64,000 bases of DNA from Mugil cephalus (GCF_022458985.1 NC_061786.1:16498974-16562973), one strand, 5' to 3'; positions 1-10,709 are shown, counted from the first letter of the stretch. Notes: generated by a model not told the origin, from the sequence alone. Numbers and translations: made by a program.

Positions 1-264
1 GAACTCCCTGTGGCGCTGATGGTCACAGTCCCTCCAACACTGACAGACTTGTATTTATCAGCCTGAGTCAGAAAATTGTTGGCAAACGACTCTGAAATGA
101 GAAATAAACAATGTTAAGAAGAAAAGTTTGATATCAATTAAAAGAACTGGAGTTTAGAGCAAAAGATTAAAATGAACTCAGATAGTTTTAAAAACATATC
201 ATCAACGTCTCTCACCCTGAGTCAGAAAACCCAACATGACAATCAGAGTTATTGGAAACATCAT
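1..264 (-). CDS. Vb-1: light-chain V segment, cut by window edge
   Basis: Variable segment of an immunoglobulin light chain, minus strand; only the leader and the start of framework 1 are inside the window. The leader exon is 216-264 ([11 protein letters not shown]..., 16 codons plus one base, donor GTGAGAG). The V exon starts at 91 after an AG acceptor and runs off the left edge after ...ISATGSS. The codon where conserved Cys23 is expected is GCC (Ala), as in Vb-5, Vb-6 and Vb-7. An octamer-like ATGCAAAA (plus strand) lies at 359-366, about 95 bp before the ATG. The visible part has no frame break; CDR2, CDR3 and the RSS are not visible. Confidence 0.85.
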
Positions 265-955
265 CCTGATGCAGTTTTCAGTGTGAGTGCATGAAAACAG
301 TTCAGAGTCTCTGTGACACAAGAACTTAAACTCTGAGGAGCAGTGATGCAGAAAAATCATGCAAAACACATTTGAAAGAGGCAAACACACATCTGTTGTA
401 ATGGAACAGAGAAAGCAGAGGTGGTGTGAGGTGACAGTTCATCTCCTCCTGAGGATCATTCAACCATCACATTCAGATACGTTCATTTACATCATTTACA
501 TTTAAATGTTGTTTCTCTTCATGACAAACATTTTATTTTCTACCTTTATAGTCTTTCTCCTGACTGTGTCTTCATTAACAGGTGCTCAGCATCCCCTGCT
601 GGTAAACTGGATCAACACTAGTCTGACTGAACTGTAACATGATGTAGATCAGGGCCACAAGTTGTTAGTTTAGAGTAAAGACCAGAAAGAGGATCAACCA
701 TCCAGCATGTCTCTAAATGTTAGAAATTCTAACGTTAAACTCCTCTGAATCTCACTGATTAATGTCAGGTTTGTTGAATCTGAACAAAATCTGAAGTCTC
801 CACAGTTTATCTACAACTTGACAGAGAAACATTAATCTGTGTGTAGCTGCTGCTTGACTGTTTACTATCTCAGGTTTAATGCTGCCATGAATCAAGATAT
901 TAGATACAAGACCAAACACATTTCACCATTGTATTGTCTTAAACAAGCAGAAACT
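265..955. other. Vb 5' flank, no gene seen
   Basis: Upstream flank of Vb-1. It matches the flanks at 21.3-21.95 kb and 41.05-41.73 kb nearly base for base. Apart from the octamer-like site I see no coding or RNA feature. Confidence 0.6.
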
Positions 956-1270
956 TCCAGGCTGGGAAGACATGATAAAATACAAAAACCTTTGCCTTGT
1001 CCACAAAATCTTGCACAGCACAGCTCCTCCCTCTCTTTACTCACTCAAAATCCAACAAAAAATAGTAATAAGCAAAACCACAGGAGGGACCACACATGGA
1101 GGCCTGTTAGCCCCCGTCAGAAAAAGCAGATTTGTTCAACTATCCTTCTCTGTCAGATCAACTCAGGACTGGAACTCATGACCTACTCAAATTGGAGACA
1201 TACGTACCTACTCCACATTCACTGCTCACCTTAAAACATGGCTTGACTCACACGCTGCTTTATATTAAAT
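956..1270 (+). mobile_element. Degenerate LINE 3' ORF fragment (copy 1 of 3)
   Basis: The plus-strand translation resembles the end of a fish non-LTR retrotransposon ORF2: ...GGLLAPVRKSRF..FSVRSTQDWNS, then after a stop ...IRTYSTFTAHLKTWL. The WNS..P..IR..TYSTF.AHLKTWL pattern is typical of the last domain of such reverse transcriptases. No full ORF remains. Copies at 21955-22245 and 41735-42035 share the same ends and flanks, so they are parts of segmental duplications and not separate insertions. Confidence 0.5.
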
Positions 1271-1566
1271 AAGTGAGGACAGAGCCGGCCCAAGCCTCCA
1301 TGGGGCCCTAAACACAATTAGATTTTGCTATATTTCTGCCAGTTATACTGATTGTTGATCATGCACACACCTACTATGAACTCATTGCAGCTCTGATTGT
1401 CCTATTGTTAGTCTGACATGTCTTCACACATGTATGTGTTACATGCTGAAATTATACTGTTTCAGGTGTAATGAAGTTTATTTCTGTTGCAGCTCCACAG
1501 CATGCACAGTCAAAACTACTGTCAATCCGTTAAAATACACAAACATTATAAATTTTATTTGTTTTA

Positions 1567-1835
1567 CTTCTGTTTTAAAAAAACGACAACAACAACACTG
1601 CTGTAAAGTGTTGGAGGAAGACAACAGCTTAGAGAGTTGTGTGTGTAGCTCAGCAGCCTGATGTGAGTGTGATTAATAACTGTCATGTTGATGCTATTAA
1701 AGTTTGCTCTAAGAAATAAGATGATAAAGTGTTTGTTCTTTTTGACGGTGAGAGGGAAGATTTTAAAGATTTTTATAACTTCAACTGATACTAATCTGCG
1801 TGGAGGATGACTTGTTGCATTTGATGAAGTGGATA
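1567..1835 (+). pseudogene. Remnant of the 3' flank of a Cb-type constant exon
   Basis: This stretch aligns with 30236-30480, the sequence just 3' of the Cb exon. It shares AACACTGCTGTAAAGTGTTGG, the AGCTTAGAGAGT..TGTGTGTAGC stretch, the GATGCTA(A/T)TAAAG.TTGCTCT stretch and GGTGGAGGATGACTTG-like sequence. No Cb exon lies before it: the upstream sequence is LINE relic and Vb flank. It therefore marks a Cb cluster that was lost or rearranged away. Confidence 0.6.
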
Positions 1836-1944
1836 TTGGACATAAAAAATAGATAAAACCAATATATAATGTGAGTGTAAATGAGAGGAAGAATGGGAGG
1901 TAACATGAACTAACTAATAGTCCAGCATGGACGGAATTTGATTG

Positions 1945-2640
1945 GAAAGTGAAAATGTGTTATTTTAACATTATTACATCAAACTACAGTAACCCATCTG
2001 AACTATGCTGGAGGGAGTGTGGAATAGTGGGTGACATGACTCATATATTATGGTATTGCCACAGTTTAAGTAGATTGAAGATTAAGATAGTACTGTTACA
2101 GCAGCACAACAGTGACCAGAAAGAAATTAAAGAATTAAAGAAATTAAATAGGACAACAACATTGAACAGGACAACAAGCAACAAGCAACAAAAGTACAGT
2201 ACACAAAGTGACAGCAAGTGACAGTGTAAGTATGCAGGCTCAATGAGGTCAGAGCTGTGTGCTGTTCACACCGATGTTGTACAGTCTGATGGCAGTGGGC
2301 ACAAAGGAGCGTCTGAAGTGTTCAGTTCTGCTCCGGGGTGGGATGATCCGCTGGCTGAATGAACAGATTCTAGGTTCTAGGTGTTATTTTCCCCTTTTAA
2401 CAACACTTTACATCCTGGATCTAATTCCTGACAATATAACAGATAAAGATTCTAAATATTTACTGAGAAAACTGATTTGACAACAGCCTCCTGGTTAAAA
2501 CCACAACCTCCAAGCAAAACGCAATGAAGAGACAGGGTAGAAAATGTGTTTATCATGGAGAAAATCTCAGCGAGACTCCAGCTAAAAACCAGATCCATTT
2601 ATTAAAATATGGTCATTATTAAAACAGGCAATGCCAGTAC
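1945..2640 (+). mobile_element. Degenerate L1-like LINE fragment
   Basis: Frames here read ...CWRECGIVGDMTHILWYC (1990-2060), like the C-x(2)-C...H zinc-knuckle-like end of L1-clade ORF2. About 400 bp later comes ...KYLLRKLI..ASWLKPQPPSK..MEKISARL..K.IYKIW, the L1 ORF2 terminal region. Stops, frameshifts and an inserted stretch (about 2150-2380) break it. Identification rests on motif resemblance only. I see no copy elsewhere in the window. Confidence 0.4.
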
Positions 2641-3072
2641 TCTAGTCACCTCCTCCGTTTTTTAAATTGTTGTTTTTCTTTCTTTTTTCTTCCTACAATA
2701 ACTTGTAAAGGAGTTTTGCTGAAGATAACACAAGTCAAGCTCATGAGGAACGAACAATGTAAAACATGTGGTAGTTGATCTGATATGTGATAGAAAAAAG
2801 ACTTGAAAAGTAACTTGAACCAAGTATATATGTATATATTTTGTGCATTTCCTTTGTTTTCGTTGAGTTTGCGCTCATGTGATTATGCCAAATAAAAAAA
2901 TAGTTTAAAACAAAAAACAAAAACAAAATGTGAGTGTAAATGTGTGTTTAGTGCTTGGTGAGGTTACTGTCAGCTCTGTGTTCAGTGATCTGTGTCAGAG
3001 TCTCTTCCTCTTCAGCAGCTGCAGTCGGTTCCTGCTGTAACAGCTCAGAGTCTCTGCAGTCTGACTGAGGGA
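2641..3072. other. Spacer and conserved Va 3' flank
   Basis: 2641-2940 is AT-rich with no feature seen. From about 2950 the 130-bp block found left of every Va RSS begins (GTGCTTGGTGAGGTTACTGTC...), with E-box CAGCTG at 3016-3021. Confidence 0.5.
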
Positions 3073-3100
3073 GGTTTTTGTACGACGATAAATCACTGTG

Positions 3101-3571
3101 TGAACACCCAAGCAGAGTTCACATGATCTAGGATCTGACAGTAGTAAACTGCTGCATCTTCAGCCTGAACTCCACTGATGGTCAAAGAGAAGTCAGAACC
3201 ACTTCCACTGCCACTAAACCGATCTGGTGTTCCTGATGCATGTGTGCTATTACATTTTATCAGGAGCTTTGGAGTTTGTCCAGATTTCTGCTGATACCAG
3301 GAAACGGACTTACCACTACCACAAGAAAAGATAACATCTTGGCTGGTCTTACAGGTCATAGTGACAGTGGATCCTGGAGTAGATGTCTTTACTGGAGGCT
3401 GAGTCACAGTCACCTGACCACTGCATCCTGCAGACAAAAACAAATGATTGATTTCTCAGCAGAAATAAATGAGAGAAAAGGCAGCACATGATGAGTGAAA
3501 TGTTGCTGAGAGAATGAACCTGTGAAGCAGCAGCAGGCCAGCGTCCAGATGAGGATGGTGATGAGAGACAT
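3101..3571 (-). CDS. Va-A: light-chain V segment
   Basis: Functional-looking kappa-like V segment, minus strand. The leader exon is 3520-3571 ([17 protein letters not shown], hydrophobic signal peptide). The V exon is 3101-3427 and begins [11 protein letters not shown]. Cys23 is in MTCKTS, Trp in VSWYQQ, and Cys104 in AAVYYCQIL. The 3' end is followed directly by an RSS: heptamer 3094-3100 (CACAGTG), 12-bp spacer, nonamer 3073-3081 (ACAAAAACC). Extra cysteines sit in CDR1 ([11 protein letters not shown]) and CDR2 (IKCNSTHAS), a possible inter-loop pair. J-A and Ca-A lie downstream in the opposite orientation, so joining needs inversion. No frame break. Family membership is certain; isotype pairing is inferred from position. 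Confidence 0.93.
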
Positions 3572-3636
3572 GGTGGTTGTGGTTTCTGCTGTGTTGACTG
3601 ACAGATCTGAGTCCTGCAGTGTTGAACTCACAGGAC

Positions 3637-3681
3637 TATAAACCTTCTCAGTTGACTGGAGGATCAGCTGACCATGCAAAG
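3637..3681 (-). promoter_or_regulatory. Va-A promoter: TATA-like box and octamer variant
   Basis: Read on the minus strand, an octamer variant CTTTGCAT (3674-3681) lies 37 bp before TTTATAG (3637-3642), about 66 bp before the ATG. ATTTGCAT (the Oct-1/Oct-2 site) in this orientation is known for light-chain V promoters; here the first base is C. All 11 Va genes share this layout. Confidence 0.7.
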
Positions 3682-4212
3682 CCTCCTCTCTATGGAAATT
3701 ATTTCTCTGCTCTCAACACACTGAAGGCAACCAGGGACACAACATCAGGAGAAATACTCTTTGGATTTAAACCATCTTTGATCTGAATGAAACACAAGAA
3801 ATTTAATTTACATTACAAACACAACTAAGGATTTAAGAATGAGTTTGTGTTCACTGTGGTTTGTATTTCTACTTTCTAACATTCAATTCATCAGAGTAAA
3901 GATCATATATAGAGTTTTAGTCATAATTCATCATTCATTCTAAATTATTGTGATTAAAGTATCATGTACATTTAATCGTGTGTCAGCTGATTTAAAATTA
4001 GGAATCAATGACATTTCTAAAAGGAGACTGAGGTTTCTCTTTCAGTTGTAGAAAAGTAAAGCTACATTTAAATGAAACAATGACTTTTTAAAAATCATTT
4101 CAACATCCATGTGATTACACATCATAACACATTCACAAAAGTGTATTTTTTGCTGTGTTATCAGAAGAATCAGAGTTTTTTCAGAGGTCAGATGTTTGTT
4201 CTCAGAGCAGGA
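3682..4212. other. V-J spacer of cluster A
   Basis: About 530 bp between the Va promoter and the J nonamer, nearly identical in clusters C, D, F, G, H and J. No gene is seen. After inversional joining this segment would be moved away from the coding joint together with the J RSS. Confidence 0.6.
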
Positions 4213-4251
4213 GGTTTTTGTACGGCCTCTTAATGAGTTTGTATCACTGTG

Positions 4252-4289
4252 GTGGACTTTTGGTGGAGGAACCAAACTCACCGTTGACT
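4252..4289 (+). CDS. J-A: light-chain J segment
   Basis: Encodes [12 protein letters not shown], with the FGxGT core of light-chain J segments. It ends in phase 1 at donor GTAAGT (4290). RSS to its left: nonamer GGTTTTTGT 4213-4221, 23-bp spacer, heptamer CACTGTG 4245-4251. The 23-bp spacer complements the 12-bp spacer of the V segments. The J exon splices to Ca-A at 5089, giving ...VD-L-GVVHP across the junction. Confidence 0.93.
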
Positions 4290-4757
4290 GTAAGTACCTT
4301 TTTCTTTGTAGCTTTTTACTTTTATAACTTTTTTTCTTATATTCAGAGAAAATGTGATCAAGCTCATTGATTTTTTGTTGTTGATATTTTTCATCATTTA
4401 ACAAATATCCAACGTTTTAACTGTGACAAGAAACTTGACAGAGATTAATGTTAACTCAGTATATAGTAAGTGAAATGATCTAAATAAATCATTAGTTTTC
4501 TAATATTCTATTTCACGATGACTTTCAATTATACTCTGTTTGAATTGTTTTACATTAACATGTGATCGATGTCAAGTAGTAAGACTCAAAACGTAACATC
4601 AGTAGTTTAATGTTATTTTCTTTTATTCATTTTCAACATAGAAACAGTTTTTAGATTAAAGTGTGATGTGGATTTCAGTTAGTGATAAATATCATTTCAT
4701 CACTAAATGCAGATCAGCTTGGTGTTCACGCTTCATTCATTTCACATGTAGTTTAAA

Positions 4758-4777
4758 GGAAGTGAAAGAGACAGATG
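4758..4777 (+). promoter_or_regulatory. Intronic Ets/IRF composite element plus E-box (cluster A)
   Basis: GGAAGTGAAA (4758-4767) fits the Ets-IRF composite consensus GGAANNGAAA bound by PU.1 with IRF4/IRF8, and equals the core of the mammalian lambda-B enhancer site. Four bases later is an E-box, CAGATG (4772-4777). Its J-C intron position and its presence in all seven J-C introns suggest a light-chain enhancer; function is inferred. Confidence 0.6.
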
Positions 4778-5088
4778 TCAAAGTTTTAACTGTGTTCACA
4801 TGAATGTTTGAGCTCTGTCAGTTTAAAGATGGAAAATCATCCCAGAGATGAGTTATTCACTGTCACACATTGTGAAACAGATATGAAGATGTCATCAATG
4901 ATTAATATTAATTGATGTTTTAGTGACATTTCCACTTGAATCATGAGGCTGATGGTCTGATTCTGAGAGATTTATGAGTCCAACAGCAGCACAAGTTCTT
5001 GTGGTTCATTGATAAAATACTAGAAATGTCATCTTCCTTTATTAGCAGCCTTCATCCTGACTCCTTTGTATTTGTGTCTCTCCTCCAG

Positions 5089-5411
5089 TGGGTGTGGTGC
5101 ATCCCACCCTGAGCGTCCTCCCCCCCTCCAGAGAGGAGCTGCAGCAGAGCAGTGCCACACTGGTGTGTCTGGCCAGCGGGGGCTCCCCCTCGACCTGGAG
5201 TCTGGGCTGGAAGGTGGGGGGCAGCAGCAGGTCCTCGGGGGTGTCCCGCAGCGTGGAGGTCCTGGGGGGGGACGGCCACTACAGCTGGAGCAGCTCCCTG
5301 AGCCTCACTGCAGACCAGTGGAGGAAGGCGGGCTCAGTGAGCTGTGAGGCCAGTCTGAATGGACAGAGCCCTGTCACTCAAATCCTGGAGCCTGACCGCT
5401 GCTCAGAGTAG
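5089..5411 (+). CDS. Ca-A: light-chain constant exon
   Basis: Single exon for the constant immunoglobulin domain. It starts after acceptor CTCCAG and ends with TAG at 5409-5411. About 107 residues: [13 protein letters not shown]..., intradomain cysteines in TLVCLAS and SVSCEAS, a Trp in LGWKV, and C-terminal DRCSE, whose Cys is the usual link to the heavy chain. Polyadenylation signals AATAAA are at 5583-5588 and 5598-5603. Differs from other Ca copies at HPTLS (usually RPTLS) and QILEP (usually QTLEP). The exon is much more GC-rich than its flanks and holds homopolymers C7 and G8 that invite slippage. Intact. Confidence 0.93.
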
Positions 5412-5859
5412 AGCTTCAGCAACACTTCCTGTCTGGAAACGATGCTTCCGATACTTTCATCAAGCTGCACATCTTCTCTCTTCTGATATTTGCTCAACAC
5501 GCGACCGTCCTTTCATTTCTCCACAATTCTGCTCTTTAACAATTATTTTAAAAATGCTGATAAAATTTCATGCACATGAAAGAATAAACTGACATTTAAT
5601 AAAATCATCATCTTTGTCATTTATTTCAATATATTTACACACAAACTTAATATAATAAATGTGACTTTTGTAGCAGTTGTGCTGAGGATCTAAGAGGTCT
5701 ACTGTAGAGGTAGAGGAGAGGAAGAGAAGTTCTCAGCCGTATTAAAAGTAGTGCTGAGGTCTAAAAGAATTCAAATGTCTCCATTAGCAAAGTCTGAGGA
5801 CAGAAATAGATCATGGTGTACACCCCTCAACCCTGTCTATTCGTTCTTCTCCTTTTAAA

Positions 5860-6200
5860 TCTCATTGCAGGAACCAGGGGGACACGGAGCAGAAGCTTCC
5901 AGAGATATGGTCCCACCCTGAATCTCACTCCCTGGGTTCCTCCATCTGAACATCAGAGGCTCACCCTCAGACTCTACATCTTCCTTCATCCCGTCCTTCA
6001 TCCTGTCCTCTCTCTTCTCTCTCTTTTCTGTCTCTACCTGCCCGGCCCTAGCTGAATGGGTCTCTAAAGGTTTCTTCCTGTTAAAAGGGAGTTTTTCCTC
6101 ATCAGGTTTCAAGCCAGGATTCACACCTGATTTCGCAAAGAGTCTTGGGGCATTTTGTATTGTTGTTAACGTGATACAAATAAATCTTAATTGAAATGAT
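5860..6200 (+). mobile_element. Retroelement-derived 3' tail (LINE/SINE-like)
   Basis: Contains the dispersed fish repeat GGTTTCTTCCTGTTAAAAGG followed by GAGTTTTTCC and an AT-rich end (ATACAAATAAATCTTAATTG). The flank between a Ca exon and the following Va is conserved in the other clusters, but here it breaks off at about 5815 and this sequence takes its place up to the Va-B 3' flank. Family not assigned. Confidence 0.45.
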
Positions 6201-6350
6201 GTGCTTGGTGAGGTTACTGTCAGCTCTGTGTTCAGTGGTCTGTGTCAGAGTCTCTTCCTCTTCAGCAGCTGCAGTCGGTTCCTGCTGTAACAGCTCAGAG
6301 TCTCTGCAGTCTGACTGAGGGAGGTTTTTGTACGACCACAAATCACTGTG

Positions 6351-6818
6351 TGAACACATCAGCACTGTTTATGACATGAGCACTCTTACAGTAGTAAACT
6401 GCTGCATCTTCAGCCTGAACTCCACTGATGGTCAAAGAGAAGTCAGAACCACTTCCACTGCCACTAAACCGAGCTGGTGTTCCAGATTGGCTTATGATAC
6501 TTTGTTTAACAAGGAGCTTTGGAGGTTGTCCAGATTTCTGTTGATACCAGGACATACACTGTTTACCACTACAAGTTGCTACAGCTTGGCTGGTCTTACA
6601 GGTCATAGTGACAGTGGATCCTGGAGTAGATGTCTCTACTGGAGGCTGAGTCACAGTCACCTGACCACTGCATCCTGCAGACAAAAACAAATCATTGATT
6701 TCTCAGCAGAAATAAATGAGAGAAAAGGCAGCACATGATGAGTGAAATGTTGCTGAGAGAATGAACCTGTGAAGCAGCAGCAGGCCAGCGTCCAGATGAG
6801 GATGGTGATGAGAGTCAT
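6351..6818 (-). CDS. Va-B: light-chain V segment, no own J-C
   Basis: Leader exon 6767-6818 (MTLITILIW...), V exon 6351-6674, no frame break. RSS heptamer 6344-6350, nonamer 6323-6331, 12-bp spacer. Cys23 and Cys104 (AAVYYCKSA) are present. CDR1 reads [12 protein letters not shown], with two extra cysteines four residues apart, able to close a small disulfide loop. It is followed by the Vb-2 relic and not by a J, so it would have to join J-A on its left or a J further right, both possible by inversion. Confidence 0.92.
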
Positions 6819-6883
6819 GGTGGTTGTGGTTTCTGCTGTGTTGACTGACGGATCTGAGTCCTGCAGTGTTGAACTCACAGGAC

Positions 6884-6928
6884 TATAAACCTTCTCAGTT
6901 GACTGGAGGATCAGCTGACCATGCAAAG
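6884..6928 (-). promoter_or_regulatory. Va-B promoter
   Basis: Octamer variant 6921-6928 and TATA-like box 6884-6889 in the same layout as Va-A. Confidence 0.65.
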
Positions 6929-7308
6929 CCTCCTCTCTATGGAAATCATTTCTCTGCTCTCAACACACTGAAGGCAACCAGGGACACAACATCAGGAGAA
7001 ATACTCTTTGGATTTAAACCATCTATGATCTGAATGGAACACAAGAAAATATTTACATCACAAATGCTGCTGAAGATTAGTGTCACTGTGGTTGGTTTAT
7101 GTCTCAATCCTTCACCTTTTACTCATGTAGCATCAACACATGATAGTTATCAGTATATTGGAGGGAAATTAAGCGTAGTCTCTCATTTGTCACATCATTT
7201 CTGATATTTTATGATTTAAATTTAAAGCTATGTATTGAAAAAGTGTCAGTGAATTTCTTTAATTTCATTTAGATACATTGTGTTTCTGCTTGATGACTCT
7301 AGTGTTGT

Positions 7309-7413
7309 CACTATGTGAACTCTCCACCATGATGGGCACCAAGACGATATTAATCTCCAGCATCTTCAGTCTTTACTCCACTGATGGTTGAAGTGTACTG
7401 AGAACCAGATCTA
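7309..7413 (-). pseudogene. Vb-2: deletion relic of a Vb segment
   Basis: Only framework 3 to the V 3' end survives. Two deletions flank it. One removed the RSS nonamer and spacer. The other runs from framework 3 (before the YTLTIS equivalent) to a point upstream of the leader, so the exon is fused to TTTTCAGTGTGAGTGC of the 5' flank. The heptamer is also altered (CACTATG, 7309-7315, plus strand). The same two deletions occur in Vb-3. It cannot rearrange or code. Confidence 0.8.
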
Positions 7414-8837
7414 TTTTCAGTGTGAGTGCATGAATACAGTTCAGAGTCTCTGTGACACAAGAACTTAAACTCTGAGGAGCAGTGATGCAGAAAAATCATG
7501 CAAAACACATTTAAAGGCGGCAAACATACATCTGTTGTAATGGAACAGAGAAAGCAGAGGTGGTGTGAGGTGACAGTTCATCTCCTCCTGAGGATCATTC
7601 AACCATCACATTCAGACACGTTCATTTACATCATTTATTTAATTTAAATGTTTCTTCATGACAAACATTTTAGTTTGAGTTTCAACTGTTTGAGACTGTT
7701 TTCTACCTCAGGGTTAACTACTTTCAGTATATGTGTCAAGAAACAAAAGCGTGCTGATGTTATAATTATAATACCAATGATAATAAATAACGATACTAGT
7801 TTACGGGAGACTGAGTTGAAGGTAAATACAGATCCATGACTGATGAGGTGATTGGGCTACAAAGCATTTTACAGGATCATTTAAGATATTTAAAATAAAT
7901 TGATGCTGGAATATTTACAATGTAGAGTCTTCGCTCCGATGTATCTAACATGGCGCCCATGATTTGAGTTGGACAGACTCTCTCTAACATCCAACTCTGA
8001 ACTGAGTGACGCTTCACTGCCACCAAGTGGTGGGAAACTGTATCGCGGCCCCACGTAATAAAACTGACTTGAAATGATCAGAATGCTTTGTGGAGAAAGA
8101 AGAGAGATTTGTGTTGAGAATTATGACCATTTTAAAAATGTGGTTCAGTGTCAGAGGCAGAGCCAGGAGTCAGTGGTGAGGAGGGAACAGCTGCTGTCAT
8201 GGAAGGAAAAGGTGATCTAGTGTGTGAACAGTCAAGTATCAATTCCAGTACAACTATAATAGTAGTCGCCCTATTTACTTTTCATCATCATTAAAAGTAA
8301 GATAGTAAACAAAGCACATAATTGAAAATAAATAGAATGAAAGTAATATGGAATAAACTTTTATTGTGGAATAAACTTTTTTTGTGATACAGGTACAGGT
8401 GAGTCTGGGGCTTTCTATTGTAGGCTGAACATGTAAAGTTCTAATTACACTATTTTAATATAATAGGTCGTGGTCTAAAGTGGGCCCATCTGAGGCATGA
8501 AACTTTACTTGTTCTTTCTCTCATCTCATTATTTCTCATGCTGTGTTTTCATCTCTTTACTTTTTCTTCCTCCACTCTCATCTTCTACTCTGCCTCATGT
8601 ATTGCTGCCTTACACTCACTAGCTCTGGTGTTAGCAGGACCACGGACAGAGAGGTTAGTGACACATGATGTGCACTGTTGTTGTGGTGTTGCTGTCGCTC
8701 TAAACTGAAGAGCGCCCCCTCTCTGTCACCGCACTGTAGCGCAGTCTGACCCTGAGCTCCCCGCCTCACCTCTCCTGCCCAGCCAGCGGTGTGACTGCCG
8801 CTTGTTGGTGTCCAGATTCACTGACAGTGACTCACTG

Positions 8838-8838
<1 letters not shown>
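7414..8838. other. No gene seen
   Basis: 7414-7720 is Vb 5' flank with an octamer-like site near 7499-7506. The rest, to the CA repeat, contains short unremarkable ORFs and no feature I can support. Confidence 0.5.

Positions 8839-8870
<32 letters not shown>
8839..8870. repeat. CA microsatellite
   Basis: About 15 CA units. Sequence to its right (from 8871) reappears at 42766 directly after another CA tract, so this repeat marks a recombination joint. Confidence 0.85.
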
Positions 8871-8874
<4 letters not shown>

Positions 8875-9402
8875 GGCCTGATTACCCTGCATTCAACACC
8901 TGAGACGCTGCTTTGGGATTATTAGCTATGAAACTCTGCTAAGTCTGCGTTTAGGCTTCGTTTCACCCAAACTGCATCTGAAATAGCTTTGATATGCTTC
9001 CGTTTGTTATTCAGCATTAACATTCAGATGTTTTCCTTTAGTTTTTTCCTCTTGTACCTAGTGTAAGTTGGTTTCATACCAACTCAGCCACAGTTAAAAT
9101 CCATGTCTGCTGTCATTTACAGGGCTTTGTCCAACATAGACCAGAGGTGACGGTGCTTGACGCCTTCCAGAGGTCTGCAGAAAGTTCACCATGACGACAA
9201 GATGAAGACAAGACTCACTGTATTTTTAAGGCAGACATGAAGGACACTTCATTTATTCCTGGATGTTTTTTACCTTTGTCTTTTTTTGTTTGCATTTATG
9301 TATGTATTTATATTTGTGTGTGGATGGTTGTGATTTATGAGCCTTGCGTGTTGACTTTTTTTTCCTGTGTTCTCTTGCACTGTGAAAGTCTGTTCTAAAT
9401 AT

Positions 9403-9530
9403 CAAATCAAATCAAACTTTATTTATAGAGCACCTTTCATGCATGGACACGCAACACAAAGTGCCTTACACACAAAAATCAAAAACGCACACAAAAACTA
9501 AAAACAATTACCCCCACCCCCCACCCTCCA

Positions 9531-9569
<39 letters not shown>

Positions 9570-10709
9570 ACTGACAGTAGGGAGACATGAGATGACACTG
9601 AGGATTGAGGAAGCGCTATCTTTGGGTCCATCCACTCTGGGAGGAGTCACAACCTGAGCCACAGGGGGCACCAGCACCCAGGCCCCCCGACCCTGACAGA
9701 CGAAAGCCAGCCGGACCGAAGGGACCCAGGAACAGCGCCCCCAGCAGCAGCCCAGACACCGCTCCCAGCGTCGAGGACCCCCCTAAGGAGACACTGAAAT
9801 TAAAGCTAAAAAATAAAAACATAGAAAAGAAGAAGTAAATACAGTGAGCAGCTAAAACAAGAGAAAAATGTGTAAGATAATGAATAAAATAATACCAATG
9901 ATAAATAAATACCAGTTAAAATCCTGATTAAAAAGGTGTGTTTTTAACCTTCTTTAAAAATATCAACAGTCTCTGCAGTCCTGAGTCTCTCCGGCAGGCT
10001 GCTCCACAGGTGTGGGCCATAGTGGCTAAATGCTGCCTCACCATGGGTTTTAGTTCTTGGTTTTGGTATAGATAAAAGGCCAGTGCCAGAGGACCTCAGG
10101 ATCCGTGAGAGTTGATGTAGTAAAAGCAGGTCAGATAAGTAAGAGGGCGCAAGGCCGTTAAGAGATTTAAAAACTAGTAAAAGAACCTTAAAATTGACCC
10201 TGAAGCGTACAGGGAGCCAATGCAGCGACTCTAAAACCGGTGTAATATGCTCCCGCCCTCTGGTCCTCATCAACACGCGTGCAGCAGAGTTCTGTAATGA
10301 TTGAAGATTTGAAATACTCTTTTTGGGAAGACCAGAGAGCAGGGCTTTACAATAATCTAATCGACAGGAGATAAAAGCATCAGCATCTCCGTACTGGCCT
10401 GAGAGAGAAACGGGCCGACTCTGGCTATATTCTTAAGATGATAAAAACCTATTTTCGTCATATTTTTAATATGTGGAATAAAATTCGGCTCAGAGTCAAA
10501 AATCACGTCCAGATTTTTTACTGATTGTGCTGGTTTAAAATCTTGAAGTTTTGGTAAAAGTTTCTCTCTCTGGCCTTCAGGACCTATAACTAAAACCTCA
10601 GTTTTGTCCCAGTTGATCTGTAGGAAATTTGCTGCCATCCATGACTCAATATCTGAAATGCACTTAAAAAGGGCATCAATTGGCCCTGTGTCATCAGGAG
10701 ACACATATG
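9403..10709 (-). mobile_element. 5'-truncated LINE of the L2/CR1 type
   Basis: Read on the minus strand, two broken ORF pieces show the end of a non-LTR reverse transcriptase: ..VSPDDTGPIDALF..SW.AANFLQIN..KTEVLVIGP and HITPVLESLHWLPVRFRVNF..GEAAFSHYGPHLWSSLPERLR. The 3' end carries the short tandem repeat TTGAT..TTGAT typical of this group. The upstream RT core is missing (5' truncation at about 10709). Frameshifts and stops show it is dead. The paralogous block at 43.28 kb lacks it, so it inserted after, or was lost since, that duplication. Confidence 0.7.

Noticed and set aside
3410-3679. 89-codon minus-strand ORF over each Va leader, promoter and intron
   Set aside because: Only the leader part (from MSLITIL/MTLITIL to the donor) is coding; the rest is promoter and intron, identical because the copies are recent.
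4155-4370. Frame through the J RSS and J segment ([13 protein letters not shown]...)
   Set aside because: Shadow of the J-RSS in another frame; nonamer, 23-bp spacer and heptamer explain the conservation.
5066-5347. 93-codon frame overlapping each Ca exon ([16 protein letters not shown]...) and its antisense partner
   Set aside because: Shadow frames of the GC-rich constant exon; they cross the splice acceptor and lack domain features.
9605-9838. Proline-rich 77-codon ORF
   Set aside because: Lies in the 3' part of the LINE at 9403-10709 and has low-complexity composition.
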